Shown: one piece after another, positions 17,992-26,611 of the stretch
Position numbering within the stretch: position 1 is the first letter of the stretch
How the letters are laid out: each line of letters starts with the position of its first letter
Assembly (NCBI RefSeq): GCF_003946115.1
Contig: NZ_RHOH01000002.1
Span: 457,165-521,164, forward strand
DNA length: 64,000 nt
Direction of reading: 5' to 3'
DNA from: Lacticaseibacillus daqingensis
Lineage (GTDB): Bacteria; Bacillota; Bacilli; Lactobacillales; Lactobacillaceae
Position numbers and translations under genes: made by a program
Notes under the pieces: generated by a model
The model's database searches: none
Told to the model about the DNA's origin: nothing
What the model saw: only the letters and a program-made list of their open reading frames with translations

Positions 17992-18740
17992 TCACAGCCG
18001 CTTGCGCTGGAACACCCCAATCGCCGCCATCAGCAGCCCTAGCGCGAGCAGGACGGTCACCGCGCTGGCACCGGCGAGAGCGGCCAAGGGCATGGTCCCT
18101 TTGACCACGGCCAGATTGTCGGTGACCAACCGCAATGGCAGCCAGTCCTTCACGTCCTTGAGTAGCGCCAGAAGCGCCATCACGGCGTACAGTGCGGCGG
18201 CAGTAAAGAAACCACCCATGCCGCTGGCCGTCAGCGTTGACCCAAGCAACGTCGCCGCCATGAACAGCAGACCGAAGACAAGCAACGGCAGCACCCCAAG
18301 TACGGGATGCACGGCGCGCGCGTCTGGAAAGTAGTAAACCGTGTAGCCCCAGGTGATGCCAAAGGCAAGCCCCATTGCGCCAAGCCATGTCAGCACGGCG
18401 AGCAGGTACTTGGCCAAAATGACCGCCGGCCGCGAATGATCAAGGTGACCAAGGTGCCGCGGCTGACTTCCTCGCTGACGCTAGCGCTGAACAACGCTGC
18501 CAGCAAGAAGATGCCGATCTGCGTCACGCCCTTGTAATACTGCTGCCAAGAATCTAGGCTAGTCGGCGTGGGCACGCTGACGGCGATCGGCAGCGCTGAC
18601 TTCAACAATTCCGGCGTCAGCTTGGCCACCAGCGGGCTCTCCAGGCCGAGGATCAGGAACACAAGTCCGATCACCAAAAAGCGGTACCGGCGCCAGCCTT
18701 CGCGCAGTTCTTTGCCAAAAAACACACCGATCAGTCTCAT
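17992..18740 (-). pseudogene. ABC-2 type permease, disrupted by a frameshift
   Basis: Two overlapping reading frames encode the halves of one permease. The first (18390-18740) begins MRLIGVFFGKELREGWRR and reaches SEEVSRGTLVTLIIRGRR before running into a stop. The second (17992-18417) resumes in another frame with VILAKYLLAVLTWLG and carries the remaining membrane helices to QRKRL. Together they make about 249 residues, the normal length. The shift lies near 18412-18428, in a CGGCCGGCGG-type stretch. It may be a true lesion, a sequencing error or, less likely, recoding. Confidence 0.8.
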
Positions 18741-19606
18741 TTCGTCACCGCCATGTAGATATCCTCCAAACTTGTGGCCTGGCGCGTAATGGCGACCGGA
18801 TCTGCCTGAGTTGCCGCCAACTTGGCGAGCACCGTGGACATCGTCACGTCAGCCGAGGCGGCTAATGTCACGGTTGCATCGACCACACGACCGCCCAGGA
18901 CGGGTTGCGCTGCCTGAGCGGCCGCAGCCGTGGCGAAGCGCACCAGAATGCGTGGCTGGGCAAAGCGCGTTTTAAGCTGGGCCAGGTTGCCTTCCACTTG
19001 CAGGTGGCCCTGCGCGAGAATCCCCACGTGGTCGGCGATCCGCTCCACATCGCTCAGAATGTGGGTCGAAAACAGCACGGTCGTTTCGCCGCGCAGACTA
19101 GCCAACAGCGTCAGAAACTCGCTACGCCCCTCGGGATCCAGCGCCGATGTTGGCTCGTCGCAGATCAGCAGAGCCGGATGGCCGAGCAACGCTTGCGCAA
19201 TGCCGAGCCGCTGCTTCATGCCGCGCGAAAAGCCGTGAATGCGCCGCCGGTCATCCGGCAGGTCCACCGTTTGCAACAGCTCACCACACCGTGTACGCAA
19301 TTCGCCACCACGCAACCCGGCCACCTGACCGCACAATGTCAGGTACTCGCGCGGCGTCATGTACCCGTAGTACTCGGGCACATCGGGTAGGTAGCCGATC
19401 GGTGTGCGTGTGTCTCCCGCCAGACGGATCGTCCCGGCATCCAGGGTGTCAAGGCCAAGAATCAGGCGCATGGTCGTGGTTTTACCCGCCCCATTCGCAC
19501 CCACGAAGCCGTAGATGCTACCGGCGGGCACGTGCATGCTCAGGTCGGTCAGCACCTGCTTGGCACCGAACCGCTTGGCCACGCCAGTCAGCTCAAGTTG
19601 CCCCAT
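18737..19606 (-). CDS. ABC transporter ATP-binding protein
   Basis: 289 residues from the ATG at 19606 (MGQLELTGVAKRFG), with GGGAGG upstream. Walker A is GANGAGKTTT, the signature is SRGMKQRLGIAQAL, Walker B is LLICDEPTSALDP and the H-loop is FSTHIL. This is the CcmA/YxlF class that pairs with ABC-2 permeases for export of drugs, peptides or lipids. Its 3' end overlaps the permease start by 4 bases and its ATG overlaps the stop of the PLDc_N gene, so the four genes form one operon. Confidence 0.92.
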   Translation of the reverse strand: MGQLELTGVAKRFGAKQVLTDLSMHVPAGSIYGFVGANGAGKTTTMRLILGLDTLDAGTIRLAGDTRTPIGYLPDVPEYYGYMTPREYLTLCGQVAGLRGGELRTRCGELLQTVDLPDDRRRIHGFSRGMKQRLGIAQALLGHPALLICDEPTSALDPEGRSEFLTLLASLRGETTVLFSTHILSDVERIADHVGILAQGHLQVEGNLAQLKTRFAQPRILVRFATAAAAQAAQPVLGGRVVDATVTLAASADVTMSTVLAKLAATQADPVAITRQATSLEDIYMAVTK

Positions 19607-19812
19607 CACGCCGCCTCCCGGCCGATCAGGAAGTACGCCAGCGCCCCGAACGGCTGCACGAACAGCGTCAGCAGGACCCACAGCACGCGGCTGCCGCGGC
19701 GGTAATGGGTCTGGCGAAAAATGCTCACCAGTGCAGTGATCGCCAGTGCCCACTCCGCCAGCACCAGTGGGATCAGTAACGGCAGGTAGTCGCGAATCGC
19801 ATCATTGATCAT
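19606..19812 (-). CDS. PLDc_N domain membrane protein (68 aa)
   Basis: Two hydrophobic helices joined by a short basic loop (RQTHYRRGSRVLW), ending in the characteristic VQPFGALAYFLIGREAA. These features match the phospholipase D-nuclease N-terminal domain found as stand-alone proteins beside ABC transporters, where it is thought to help or regulate the transporter. It overlaps the regulator gene upstream by 11 bases and the ATPase gene downstream. Confidence 0.82.
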   Translation of the reverse strand: MINDAIRDYLPLLIPLVLAEWALAITALVSIFRQTHYRRGSRVLWVLLTLFVQPFGALAYFLIGREAA

Positions 19813-20935
19813 CAGTCATCGTCTCCTTTAGCGTGGCGAGCCGCGCCACCACGGGTTGGTAAGCTGGCAAGGGCCTAAGCGCCGCCATCAGTGGGTGGGC
19901 ATCGATCAGCCGCCACAGGTCGCGCTTGACCCGCGCCGGGTCGCGTGGCAGCGTCTCCCCCAAGCTCGACTGGGCGATCCAGTCGTCGATCTGGTCAAAG
20001 TAGGCATCGCCGTGCAGCGTCAGCGGCGGGCGCAGCGTTCCCAACAGGTCCAAGTACGCCAGTGCCAGGGGCACGACGCGATCCACCGCCTGGTGCGCGG
20101 CCCACCCTAGTGTGGCAACGCCCAAAAAGTTCAGCGTCACCAGTGGGTTCAGCTGCGGGAGGTCAAACGCAGCGATCAGCGCCTGTCCTCGCGCCACGGT
20201 GGCGGTAAAGCGTGGATCCCCGCTGTCGAGTAGCGCCAGGTAGTTGGTCAGCTGACTGAGCATCACGGCGACCTGCTGGTACAGCGCGCTTTGGGTCACC
20301 TCGATCGCCTTAGCCGGGTTTTGCTTGAGCTGGTAAGCCATCGCGATCAGGCTATCGCCCGGCAGCATTTCCTGCGGCACCGGCCCCAGCAAGTCCAGCA
20401 CCCGGTCCGGGTCCTGCAACGATAGCGCACAGTACGCGGATAGCTTAGCAGCTTTGTCGATCAGCACCGGGTCCTGCGACAATGTGCGGGCGCGCGTTAA
20501 CCACGTGTCCGCTTGGGTCAAATAGCGCGTCAGCTTCGTCGGCTGGTCCGGCCCTGGCAACAGGTCGTAGTGGTTGATCACGAGTTGCGCCATCGCCACC
20601 AACAGCGGTGGGCAGGCGTAGTAGCGCCGCACGGTGGCCTCGATCTGCGCCTGAACCACCTCGGCGCTGTCGTGCGCAAACGCGGCCTGAAGCGTCTGGT
20701 ATTGCGTGCGAATCGCGCTGGCACTGAGGCTCGCCTGGTAAGCCATTAGCGCGTCAAGCGTCAGGTTGAAGTAGCCGGCCAACAGCGGGAGAAGCGTGAT
20801 ATCCGGCAACGTCGCCCCAGTTTCCCATTTTGACACCGACGCCTTGGACACGCCGAGAAAATCGGCGAGTTGCTGCTGCGTCACCCCGCGCGCCTTACGC
20901 TGTGCGCGAATCGTTGATGCTAAGTTCAATCCCAT
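19802..20935 (-). CDS. XRE-family regulator with long C-terminal domain
   Basis: 377 residues. The N-terminal helix-turn-helix (about 7-62) reads ARGVTQQQLADFLGVSKASVSKWETG in outline, followed by some 300 residues of helical sequence resembling TPR-like repeats that could sense a ligand or peptide. AGGGGGG lies before the ATG. As first gene of the operon with PLDc_N and the ABC exporter, it likely controls that exporter. Target and inducer are unknown. Confidence 0.87.
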   Translation of the reverse strand: MGLNLASTIRAQRKARGVTQQQLADFLGVSKASVSKWETGATLPDITLLPLLAGYFNLTLDALMAYQASLSASAIRTQYQTLQAAFAHDSAEVVQAQIEATVRRYYACPPLLVAMAQLVINHYDLLPGPDQPTKLTRYLTQADTWLTRARTLSQDPVLIDKAAKLSAYCALSLQDPDRVLDLLGPVPQEMLPGDSLIAMAYQLKQNPAKAIEVTQSALYQQVAVMLSQLTNYLALLDSGDPRFTATVARGQALIAAFDLPQLNPLVTLNFLGVATLGWAAHQAVDRVVPLALAYLDLLGTLRPPLTLHGDAYFDQIDDWIAQSSLGETLPRDPARVKRDLWRLIDAHPLMAALRPLPAYQPVVARLATLKETMTDDQ

Positions 20936-21045
20936 CGGGTCGGCCCCCCTTCAATAACTTCATTGTACGCGGGAAACAAAGTTGCGTATAGCGAGACCTT
21001 TGCGACTTTGTGAACCCTTTGTTAACCGCCGGTTGACTCGGCCAG

Positions 21046-21074
21046 CAAAAAACGGTGCCGCCTGCGCGAACACC
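21046..21074 (-). terminator. Terminator after the acidic-tailed protein gene
   Basis: CGGTG and CACCG arms with an inner GCG/CGC pair on the minus strand, followed by TTTTTTG. Confidence 0.7.
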
Positions 21075-21106
21075 GCTCCATGTGTGATTTACCGTTGACG
21101 GCGCGA

Positions 21107-21523
21107 TCAGTCGTCGTTGCCCAAGCCGTCCCAATCATCCCCGTAGGCCATCTGCTCGTCTTCAAGCCAGTCGTCCTCGTCGGGCGCCGTGACGTTGTCA
21201 TCGGCCGCTCCGGGCAACGGCGCGTCATCGTGGTCTCGGTCCGGTGTCGCCTGCGGGCCGTCCGCCTCATCGCTAGCACCGGTAAGGTTTCGCGCGAGTT
21301 GCGCCTCAAACGCCGGGATAAACTCGGCATCAATCTGCTTTTTGATATGCGCCTTGGCCTGGTCGAATGCTTGTGCCATCGCCGCATCCATCATTTGCTG
21401 GACATATTCCTGAGCTGCGCGCGTTAAGTACGGCGTTGGATCCACCCCGGCTGGCACCTGTACTTCAAGCGTGACCCGGTCTTTGCTGTGCCGGTGCTTA
21501 CGCTTGCTTCTTGGCTTACTCAT
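21107..21523 (-). CDS. Unknown protein with basic N-terminus and acidic C-terminus (138 aa)
   Basis: Start at 21523 with GGGAGG upstream. The first 17 residues are strongly basic (MSKPRSKRKHRHSKDR). Residues 20-90 are helical (YVQQMMDAAMAQAFDQAKAH). The last 45 are highly acidic and end WDGLGNDD. This charge split is seen in nucleic-acid or histone-like binding proteins and in DNA mimics, but no family is recognised. The gene overlaps the upstream 114-residue gene by 8 bases, so they are co-translated behind the structured leader at 21881-22030. Confidence 0.68.
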   Translation of the reverse strand: MSKPRSKRKHRHSKDRVTLEVQVPAGVDPTPYLTRAAQEYVQQMMDAAMAQAFDQAKAHIKKQIDAEFIPAFEAQLARNLTGASDEADGPQATPDRDHDDAPLPGAADDNVTAPDEDDWLEDEQMAYGDDWDGLGNDD

Positions 21524-21860
21524 ACATACCTCCCTGCGCCGCAACGGCGCGCACCGCAGCTGGCACGTCCGTTGACTGGGCGAAGCCGGCCAGCCAGTTG
21601 CGCGTGATCTGCCGGGCCCGTTTTTGGTACCACGTCCGCGCTGGTAGCGCCAAGGTGGCGACACCGTGTGCGAGCTTAGCGCTGACCACGGCATCCAGTT
21701 GTGCCCGCTGTGCGGGTGTTGCGGCTTGCCGCGCCGCACAGTAATCTCGCAGTCCCACACAGTTGATTTCTCGGCGTTGCGCGGTTGTCTTAATGTATGC
21801 CTGCACTGCATCTTCACCCACTTGAACCGTGGTGAGCTGTTCGTTTTGCCAGATTAACAT
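21516..21860 (-). CDS. Unknown protein (114 aa) behind a structured leader
   Basis: Begins MLIWQNEQLTTVQVGEDAV and is helical and Ala/Gln-rich, with a basic patch (RTWYQKRARQITRNW). GGAGGAAACAAC precedes the ATG. An intrinsic terminator ends only 21 bases upstream of the start codon (21881-21913), so expression would depend on read-through of the leader RNA. Operonic with the acidic-tailed protein. Family not recognised. Confidence 0.7.
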   Translation of the reverse strand: MLIWQNEQLTTVQVGEDAVQAYIKTTAQRREINCVGLRDYCAARQAATPAQRAQLDAVVSAKLAHGVATLALPARTWYQKRARQITRNWLAGFAQSTDVPAAVRAVAAQGGMYE

Positions 21861-21880
21861 GTTGTTTCCTCCACTCTTAA

Positions 21881-22030
21881 AATTAAAAAAGGTCGCACAT
21901 CAAATGCACGACCCACCGAGTGGTTGATCTGCATCCTGCTATGGCGGGGCACGTTGCCTTTCGGTACGTTGCCGGTTGGTCACTGTGCATAGCCACTACC
22001 AACACTCTTGATACATACGATCTTCTTTAG
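21881..22030 (-). ncRNA. Structured leader RNA with terminator, possible riboswitch or small RNA
   Basis: Transcription is expected from the promoter at 22036-22063. Read 5' to 3', GAGTGTTGGT pairs with ATCAACCACTC (one bulge), enclosing GCTATG / CATAGC, which encloses a GAAA-capped hairpin built from GGC-ACGT and ACGT-GCC. After this comes GGTCGTGCAT / ATGTGCGACC with a 3-base loop and TTTTTTAATTTT, an intrinsic terminator just before the 114-residue protein gene. The CCGGCAAC and GTGA elements recall the SAM-I core, but the helix order does not fit it. No known class can be assigned. Confidence 0.6.
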
Positions 22031-22035
22031 CTTGA

Positions 22036-22063
22036 ATGATACGACATCCTGAGCCAAAAACAA
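22036..22063 (-). promoter_or_regulatory. Promoter of the structured leader
   Basis: TTGTTT, 16 bases, TATCAT on the minus strand, starting 4 bases after the SRA gene's stop codon. It places the start of the leader near 22029. Confidence 0.65.
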
Positions 22064-22066
22064 GGT

Positions 22067-22750
22067 CTAATTTGACTTTACCCGCAATGGAAATTTGTAC
22101 ACGCGGCGCAGCTTTCCTTCAGCATCCGCTTCGCGCGCTGCGTACGCTGGGCCTGCCAGCTGCACTTCGCCGCGATAAAGGTACTGGTTCGGCTGATTCG
22201 TCTCAAACAGGTAGACGCTGACCCCATTCCGGTCCGATTCGTTCAGCGTTTTATTTTGCATGTAGGTCAGGCTCTGGTCGCCCACCTTGCCCATTCCCGT
22301 GTAATGAAACAACCCATCTGCACGCCACCGATCTTCATAGGGATTGCGCTCTGGATCGTTGCTCATCTTTGAGATCAGCACAAGCGACTGCGTTTGGTTG
22401 GATTTTCTCATCCCACCTTGCGTGGACACTTTAAAAGTCGTTTGAATCTCTCGGTTCGTATAGATTCGACCGATGACAAGCGATGCAATCTCAGGCTCAG
22501 TTGCAAGTGGTGCGTCGACCTTGACGGGAAGTGGCGTTGCAGTTTCTTGCACGCTCTGGCCAAACAACTCATCGTAAAGCGCAAGCGCATTACGCCCATC
22601 GTTCAGCACCAGAAACTGATTTTCAAACGTTTGCGGTAAGGCAAACTGTTTAGTCCCCGCACTTTGAAACTTCACGGTGACCATGTCCGCTGTCATCGCG
22701 AGAATAACGCCCACGCCAAACTTTTTATGCGTCACCAGAATTTCCTTCAT
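22067..22750 (-). CDS. Stand-alone ScoMcrA-type SRA domain protein
   Basis: 227 residues from the ATG at 22750; an in-frame ATG at 22762 is possible. Residues 1-50 (MKEILVTHKKFGVGVILAMT) resemble the small CarD-like or helicase-tail fold. Residues about 90-225 match the pattern of the ScoMcrA SRA domain: GRIYTNREIQTTF, YEDRWRADGLFHYTGMGKVG DQS, NKTLNESDRNGVSVYLFE, YLYRGEVQLAGPAY and LRRVYKFPLR. Such domains read modified cytosine in type IV restriction enzymes, but no HNH nuclease follows here. It could be a modification sensor. The assignment is from pattern memory. Confidence 0.72.
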   Translation of the reverse strand: MKEILVTHKKFGVGVILAMTADMVTVKFQSAGTKQFALPQTFENQFLVLNDGRNALALYDELFGQSVQETATPLPVKVDAPLATEPEIASLVIGRIYTNREIQTTFKVSTQGGMRKSNQTQSLVLISKMSNDPERNPYEDRWRADGLFHYTGMGKVGDQSLTYMQNKTLNESDRNGVSVYLFETNQPNQYLYRGEVQLAGPAYAAREADAEGKLRRVYKFPLRVKSN

Positions 22751-22769
22751 TGCCACCCACATCCCCTAT

Positions 22770-22795
22770 CATTATCTTGTATCAAGATGATTATA
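22770..22795 (-). promoter_or_regulatory. -10 element and operator of the SRA gene
   Basis: TATAAT (22790-22795, minus strand) with no good -35, followed by ATCTTG-ATA-CAAGAT (22774-22788), a perfect palindrome extended by ATCA/TGAT flanks. Its position just after the start point suggests a repressor site. Confidence 0.5.
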
Positions 22796-22839
22796 CCTTA
22801 GAAATCTTGGCCTAGGATGATGCAAGCCTGTGAGTTCAC

Positions 22840-22871
22840 GAAAAAACGCGCTCACTTAGACGTGAACGCGC
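22840..22871 (-). terminator. Terminator after ctpA
   Basis: GCGCGTTCAC / GTGAGCGCG hairpin followed by TTTTTTCG on the minus strand. Confidence 0.8.
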
Positions 22872-22889
22872 GCAATGAAAGCAATTTAT

Positions 22890-24299
22890 TTACTTCGCCA
22901 CTTCCACGGCCTTAACCATCATCGGGTCATCGGCCTGGAACTTCGCCGCAAGCTGCGCGACCAAGGCGGACAGGGTTGCGTTGTCGGCGGTGCCGGTGGC
23001 CGGCAAGCCGACTTTGGTCTGGAAGGCAGAAACGGCCGCGGCAGTGGTTGGACCGTAGTAACCGTTGATCGCGCCGGGGTCAAAGCCCAGGGTCGCGAGC
23101 ATCTGCTGCACGGCCTTGACATCGGCGCTTTCAGCGCCTTGCTTGAGGCTGGCGGCGGTGATCATGCTGATCTTGGCGTAGGCCGGGTAATCGACCTTGT
23201 CTGTCGGCGTAAGCCCCTTCTTGTTGATCCAGGTGCCGTTGGGGGTGAGCCACTTGGCCACGGTCAGCTTGATTTCGGCGGTGGCGCTCAGGTCAGCCAC
23301 GGTTTGGACGGTGCCTTTCCCGTAGCTCTGGGTGCCGACCAGCGGGGCCTTGCGCCCTTGGTTCAGCGCGCCGGCCAGGATTTCGCTGGCACTGGCGGAG
23401 TCACCGTCAATCAGGATGGCGAGCGGCTCGGTGACCTTGAACCCTTTGTCGTAAGACTTGCCCGCCTTGTACACTTCGGTTTGACCAGCGCGATTCTCGA
23501 CTTTAACGATCGCCTGACCATCCTTGAGGCACATCGAGCCAATTTCTAGCGCAGCCTCCAGCATGCCACCGGGGTTGCCGCGCAAATCAAGGACGAACGA
23601 CTTGGCGCCGTCCTGGCGGAGACTCTGAACCGTCTTCTTGAACTGGCTGGCGGTTGGCTCGGAGAAGGTTGCCATCGTAATGACGCCGACCGTCGGATCG
23701 GTTTTGCTGAGGCTCCCGGTGACGGTATCGGTGGTGATCTTGGCGCGCGTCATCGTCAGCGTGATGTCCTTGCCGGCGCGGCGGACGGTCACTTTCACCT
23801 GGGTGCCGATTTTGCCGCGAATCTTGTCAACCGCGCTGGTCACGTCGAGCTTCTCAACGGATTTGCCGTTGACGCTGATCAGCTGGTCGCCGACCTTCAT
23901 GCCGGCGTCCTTGGCCGGGGTGTCCGGCAGGATGCTGGCGATAGTCAGCTTGGTGGCCTCCTGTTGCACGGTGGCCCCGATGCCACCGAAGCTGGCGGAG
24001 ATCGTGCTGTCCAGCGAACTCTTTTCGGTGTTTTGTAGATAAGTAGAGTACGGGTCGCCGAGGCTATCTAACATGCCGGCAATGGCGCCATTGGCCAGCT
24101 TCGTGGCACTGGTTTTTTGGTAGTAATTTTTCTGGACGGTGGCGTAGGTGGCTAGCACCGGCTCAAAAGCCTTGGGCACCGAGACGTTGGTCGCCGAGTC
24201 AACGGCACCACGGGTGGCATAGCCGATGGCGCCGCCGGCAACGAGTGTGACACTCATGCCAGCTGCCATCAGCCAGATCGGGACGCGATTCTTAGCCAT
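22890..24299 (-). CDS. CtpA-like S41 carboxy-terminal processing protease
   Basis: Membrane-anchored serine protease facing outward. Start at 24299 ([16 protein letters not shown]) behind GGGGGG; 469 residues. One N-terminal membrane segment (about 8-28), a PDZ domain (about 90-170), then the S41 core with catalytic Ser in [11 protein letters not shown] and Lys in SYGKGTVQ. The last 75 residues form a peptidoglycan-binding domain ([20 protein letters not shown]). It overlaps the yozE stop by 8 bases. Confidence 0.94.
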   Translation of the reverse strand: MAKNRVPIWLMAAGMSVTLVAGGAIGYATRGAVDSATNVSVPKAFEPVLATYATVQKNYYQKTSATKLANGAIAGMLDSLGDPYSTYLQNTEKSSLDSTISASFGGIGATVQQEATKLTIASILPDTPAKDAGMKVGDQLISVNGKSVEKLDVTSAVDKIRGKIGTQVKVTVRRAGKDITLTMTRAKITTDTVTGSLSKTDPTVGVITMATFSEPTASQFKKTVQSLRQDGAKSFVLDLRGNPGGMLEAALEIGSMCLKDGQAIVKVENRAGQTEVYKAGKSYDKGFKVTEPLAILIDGDSASASEILAGALNQGRKAPLVGTQSYGKGTVQTVADLSATAEIKLTVAKWLTPNGTWINKKGLTPTDKVDYPAYAKISMITAASLKQGAESADVKAVQQMLATLGFDPGAINGYYGPTTAAAVSAFQTKVGLPATGTADNATLSALVAQLAAKFQADDPMMVKAVEVAK

Positions 24300-24534
24300 G
24301 CGAATGCCCCCCAACGTTTTCGTGCGCTTGATATTGCGCGTAGGCCTTGTCGAAGATGCTCATGCTCGGCAAATAGTTACCGTTCAGCTCAAGGTAGTTC
24401 GACAGCGCATCAAAGTCGCTTTCCTGCTTGGGGAAGCCGTGGTCTAAGAACGCGTTGTGCGCGAAGTTCGCCACTTCCCCGTGGTCATTGGGGTTGCGCA
24501 GGGTCATGAGAAATTGGTAAAAAGATTGGCGCAT
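24292..24534 (-). CDS. YozE/UPF0346 family protein
   Basis: 80-residue soluble protein with the family N-terminus [15 protein letters not shown] and the conserved [21 protein letters not shown]. The fold is SAM-like and helical; function unknown. GGAAGGAG precedes the ATG. It is flanked by msrA and ctpA, its usual neighbourhood in lactobacilli (ypmR-ypmS-msrA-yozE). Confidence 0.93.
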   Translation of the reverse strand: MRQSFYQFLMTLRNPNDHGEVANFAHNAFLDHGFPKQESDFDALSNYLELNGNYLPSMSIFDKAYAQYQAHENVGGHSHG

Positions 24535-24536
24535 GA

Positions 24537-25052
24537 TTACTCCTTCCAGTGGGCGTCCACAAACGCTTGGCGTTGCGCGTGTTCCTGCGCATAGCGCCGC
24601 GGGTTGCGGGCGTAAAACTGCTGATGCTCGGGCTCAGCCGGATAAAACGGCGCGGCGTCTTCGATCGTGGTCACGATCGGAGCGTCAAACCGGCCACTGG
24701 CGGCCAACGCCTGCTTCGAGGCCGATGCCGTGGCGCGCTGAGCCGGCGAGTTCACATAGATCACGGGGCGGTAGTTGTCGCCGCGGTCTTGGAACTGCCC
24801 CATCGCGTCCGTTGGGTCGGTTTGCTGCCAATAAATGTCGACCAGCTCGGCGTAGCTGATGACGGCCGGGTCGAACGTAATCTGGACGGCCTCGGTATGG
24901 CCGGTTTCGTGCGCCTTGACCTGCGCGTAAGTCGGATTGGCCACGTGGCCACCGGTGTAGCCGGACACAACATTTTCGATGCCCGGTTGCGCCTCGAAGG
25001 GCTGCACCATGCACCAGAAGCAGCCGCCGGCAAAAATTGCGGTTTCAGACAT
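24537..25052 (-). CDS. msrA: MsrA, peptide methionine-(S)-sulfoxide reductase
   Basis: Repairs oxidised methionine in proteins. 171 residues, with catalytic Cys in [12 protein letters not shown] and the conserved [20 protein letters not shown] and [21 protein letters not shown] second, very similar MsrA is at 43562-44095. This copy sits in the YpmS-YozE cluster without an MsrB. Confidence 0.96.
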   Translation of the reverse strand: MSETAIFAGGCFWCMVQPFEAQPGIENVVSGYTGGHVANPTYAQVKAHETGHTEAVQITFDPAVISYAELVDIYWQQTDPTDAMGQFQDRGDNYRPVIYVNSPAQRATASASKQALAASGRFDAPIVTTIEDAAPFYPAEPEHQQFYARNPRRYAQEHAQRQAFVDAHWKE

Positions 25053-25067
25053 TCAATCACCTTCACA

Positions 25068-25679
25068 TTACTTAGTTGGGAGGAACACGGCGAGGTCGAT
25101 TTCATCATTGGGGAGGTCGATCTTGGTCGCCTTCAGCTTCATGCCGTTCGACATGCTGAATTTGCTCAATTCTAGCACAATGGTTTGCTTCTTACTATTC
25201 AAGCTGACCCAGTCGGGCAACTTGAAAGTGCGCCCGGCATAGCTCATCACGTAGCTGATCGGCACCGGCAGGCTCCCAACGTTCAGGCTGCGCGCCTTAA
25301 GCACCACGTCGCCATTGGCCTGCACCAGCGGGTCGAACGTCAGCTCGAAGTGAATGGTGGCGCCGAAGAACTTAAAGTCGCCGCCGAGCACCGCCTGGTC
25401 GGCGACCGTCAGCGTGTACTTGACCTTGCTGTCTTTTTGAAAATCGTTCAGGTAATAGGTCACGATGCGGTTGACCTGGCGCTTGGTGAGCCGCACGCTC
25501 AGCGCTGGGTCACCGGTGGTCACCTTGGTGGTCGTCACCGGCGTTTCATAAGGCGTGGCGACCTTGACGGCAAACCAGATGCCGGAGCCCAGGATCAGGC
25601 CCAGCAGGATCAGTGTTGCGAGTCGCCAGCCGTTGAAGTGGCGCGGTGTTTTGGAATCTTTTCGGGTGCTGCGTTGCAT
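25068..25679 (-). CDS. YpmS family (DUF2140) membrane-anchored protein
   Basis: 203 residues from the ATG at 25679. A single N-terminal membrane helix (LATLILLGLILGSGIWFAV) is followed by an extracellular beta-rich domain with the family features VRLTKRQVNRIVTYYLNDF and LGGDFKFFGATIHFEL. It starts just 2 bases past the ypmR stop, so the two are coupled. Function unknown. Confidence 0.9.
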   Translation of the reverse strand: MQRSTRKDSKTPRHFNGWRLATLILLGLILGSGIWFAVKVATPYETPVTTTKVTTGDPALSVRLTKRQVNRIVTYYLNDFQKDSKVKYTLTVADQAVLGGDFKFFGATIHFELTFDPLVQANGDVVLKARSLNVGSLPVPISYVMSYAGRTFKLPDWVSLNSKKQTIVLELSKFSMSNGMKLKATKIDLPNDEIDLAVFLPTK

Positions 25680-25681
25680 GA

Positions 25682-26527
25682 TTATTCCCACGCTTTCTGA
25701 CTTTTTTGCATGACGGCCCAGAGCTGCGAGGTCATCTTCGCGTACCCCGCATTGTTGGGGTGAAAATGATCCTGTGTGAAGATCAGCGGGTTGGCGTCCT
25801 TGGCGCCTTGAATGGCCTTTTGCAGGCTGTTCTTGGTCGCCGTGTCGGTGCTGGCGCCACCCTTGGTCAGCACGCTGTCAATGTCGACATAGTACATGTT
25901 GGCGTGCTGGGCCAACGTCTTTTGGGTCGCTTGGTTCCACGCGCTGACGCTGTCAGTCATCGCCGTCAGCTGCGGGAAGTACACGTAAAACGGGTTGTAG
26001 ATCCCGAACACGTAGATCGGCGCGGTTGGGTTCAGCTTGCGCAGACTCGTCACCAGCGTGGTCAGGTGTTTTTGAAACGCCTGATTGCCCTTGGTCACGT
26101 CGGCCTTGGTAATGTCCAGAAAATGGTTCTGCAGGACGTGCATCAAGTCGTTGCCGCCCACCGTCAGCGTCAAAATATCGGCCTGGCGCACCGCCGCTTG
26201 CAGTTTTGGCTGCTGGTCAACGCGCTTTTGGATCTGGGTGGACGTGTCGCCGGTCACGCCATAATTCTGGGTGCTGACGGTGTAGTCGCCAGAAGCTTCC
26301 AGGTCGGTTTGGATCAGCCCGACATAGCCGCCGCGGTTGGTTTCATCCCCCACCCCGTGCGTCAGGGAGTCGCCGACCGCCGTCAGCTTCAACGCCTGAA
26401 CGGCGCGTGTTTGGCCCGACAGCTTGGTGGTGGCCGGCCGCGGCCCGAACAGTTGCCAGCCGGTGAAGGTCAACAGCGTGACTGCCCCCACGACCAGTGT
26501 ATTCATTCCAATGTTTCGCCACTTCAT
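25682..26527 (-). CDS. YpmR-type SGNH/GDSL hydrolase
   Basis: 281 residues, start at 26527 behind AAGGAGG. An N-terminal membrane anchor (MNTLVVGAVTLLTFTGW) precedes the SGNH hydrolase. Block I is VGDSLTHGVG (Ser nucleophile), block III is GGNDLM (Asn) and block V is DHFHPN (Asp-His). It probably acts outside the membrane as a lipase or esterase; the substrate is unknown. Coupled to ypmS. Confidence 0.92.
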   Translation of the reverse strand: MKWRNIGMNTLVVGAVTLLTFTGWQLFGPRPATTKLSGQTRAVQALKLTAVGDSLTHGVGDETNRGGYVGLIQTDLEASGDYTVSTQNYGVTGDTSTQIQKRVDQQPKLQAAVRQADILTLTVGGNDLMHVLQNHFLDITKADVTKGNQAFQKHLTTLVTSLRKLNPTAPIYVFGIYNPFYVYFPQLTAMTDSVSAWNQATQKTLAQHANMYYVDIDSVLTKGGASTDTATKNSLQKAIQGAKDANPLIFTQDHFHPNNAGYAKMTSQLWAVMQKSQKAWE

Positions 26528-26611
26528 CTGGGCCCTCCTTGACGGTATTGATGCGCCGCGACTCACTGCGCAGCCTGATGTTTTTGCCGCGGCTGGGCAT
26601 GATTCCGTTCA

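Noticed and set aside
21881..22030. SAM-I (S-box) riboswitch
   Set aside because: CCGGCAAC and a GTGA are present, but the closing stem and the helix order do not fit the S-box consensus, and the downstream genes are not sulfur metabolism genes.
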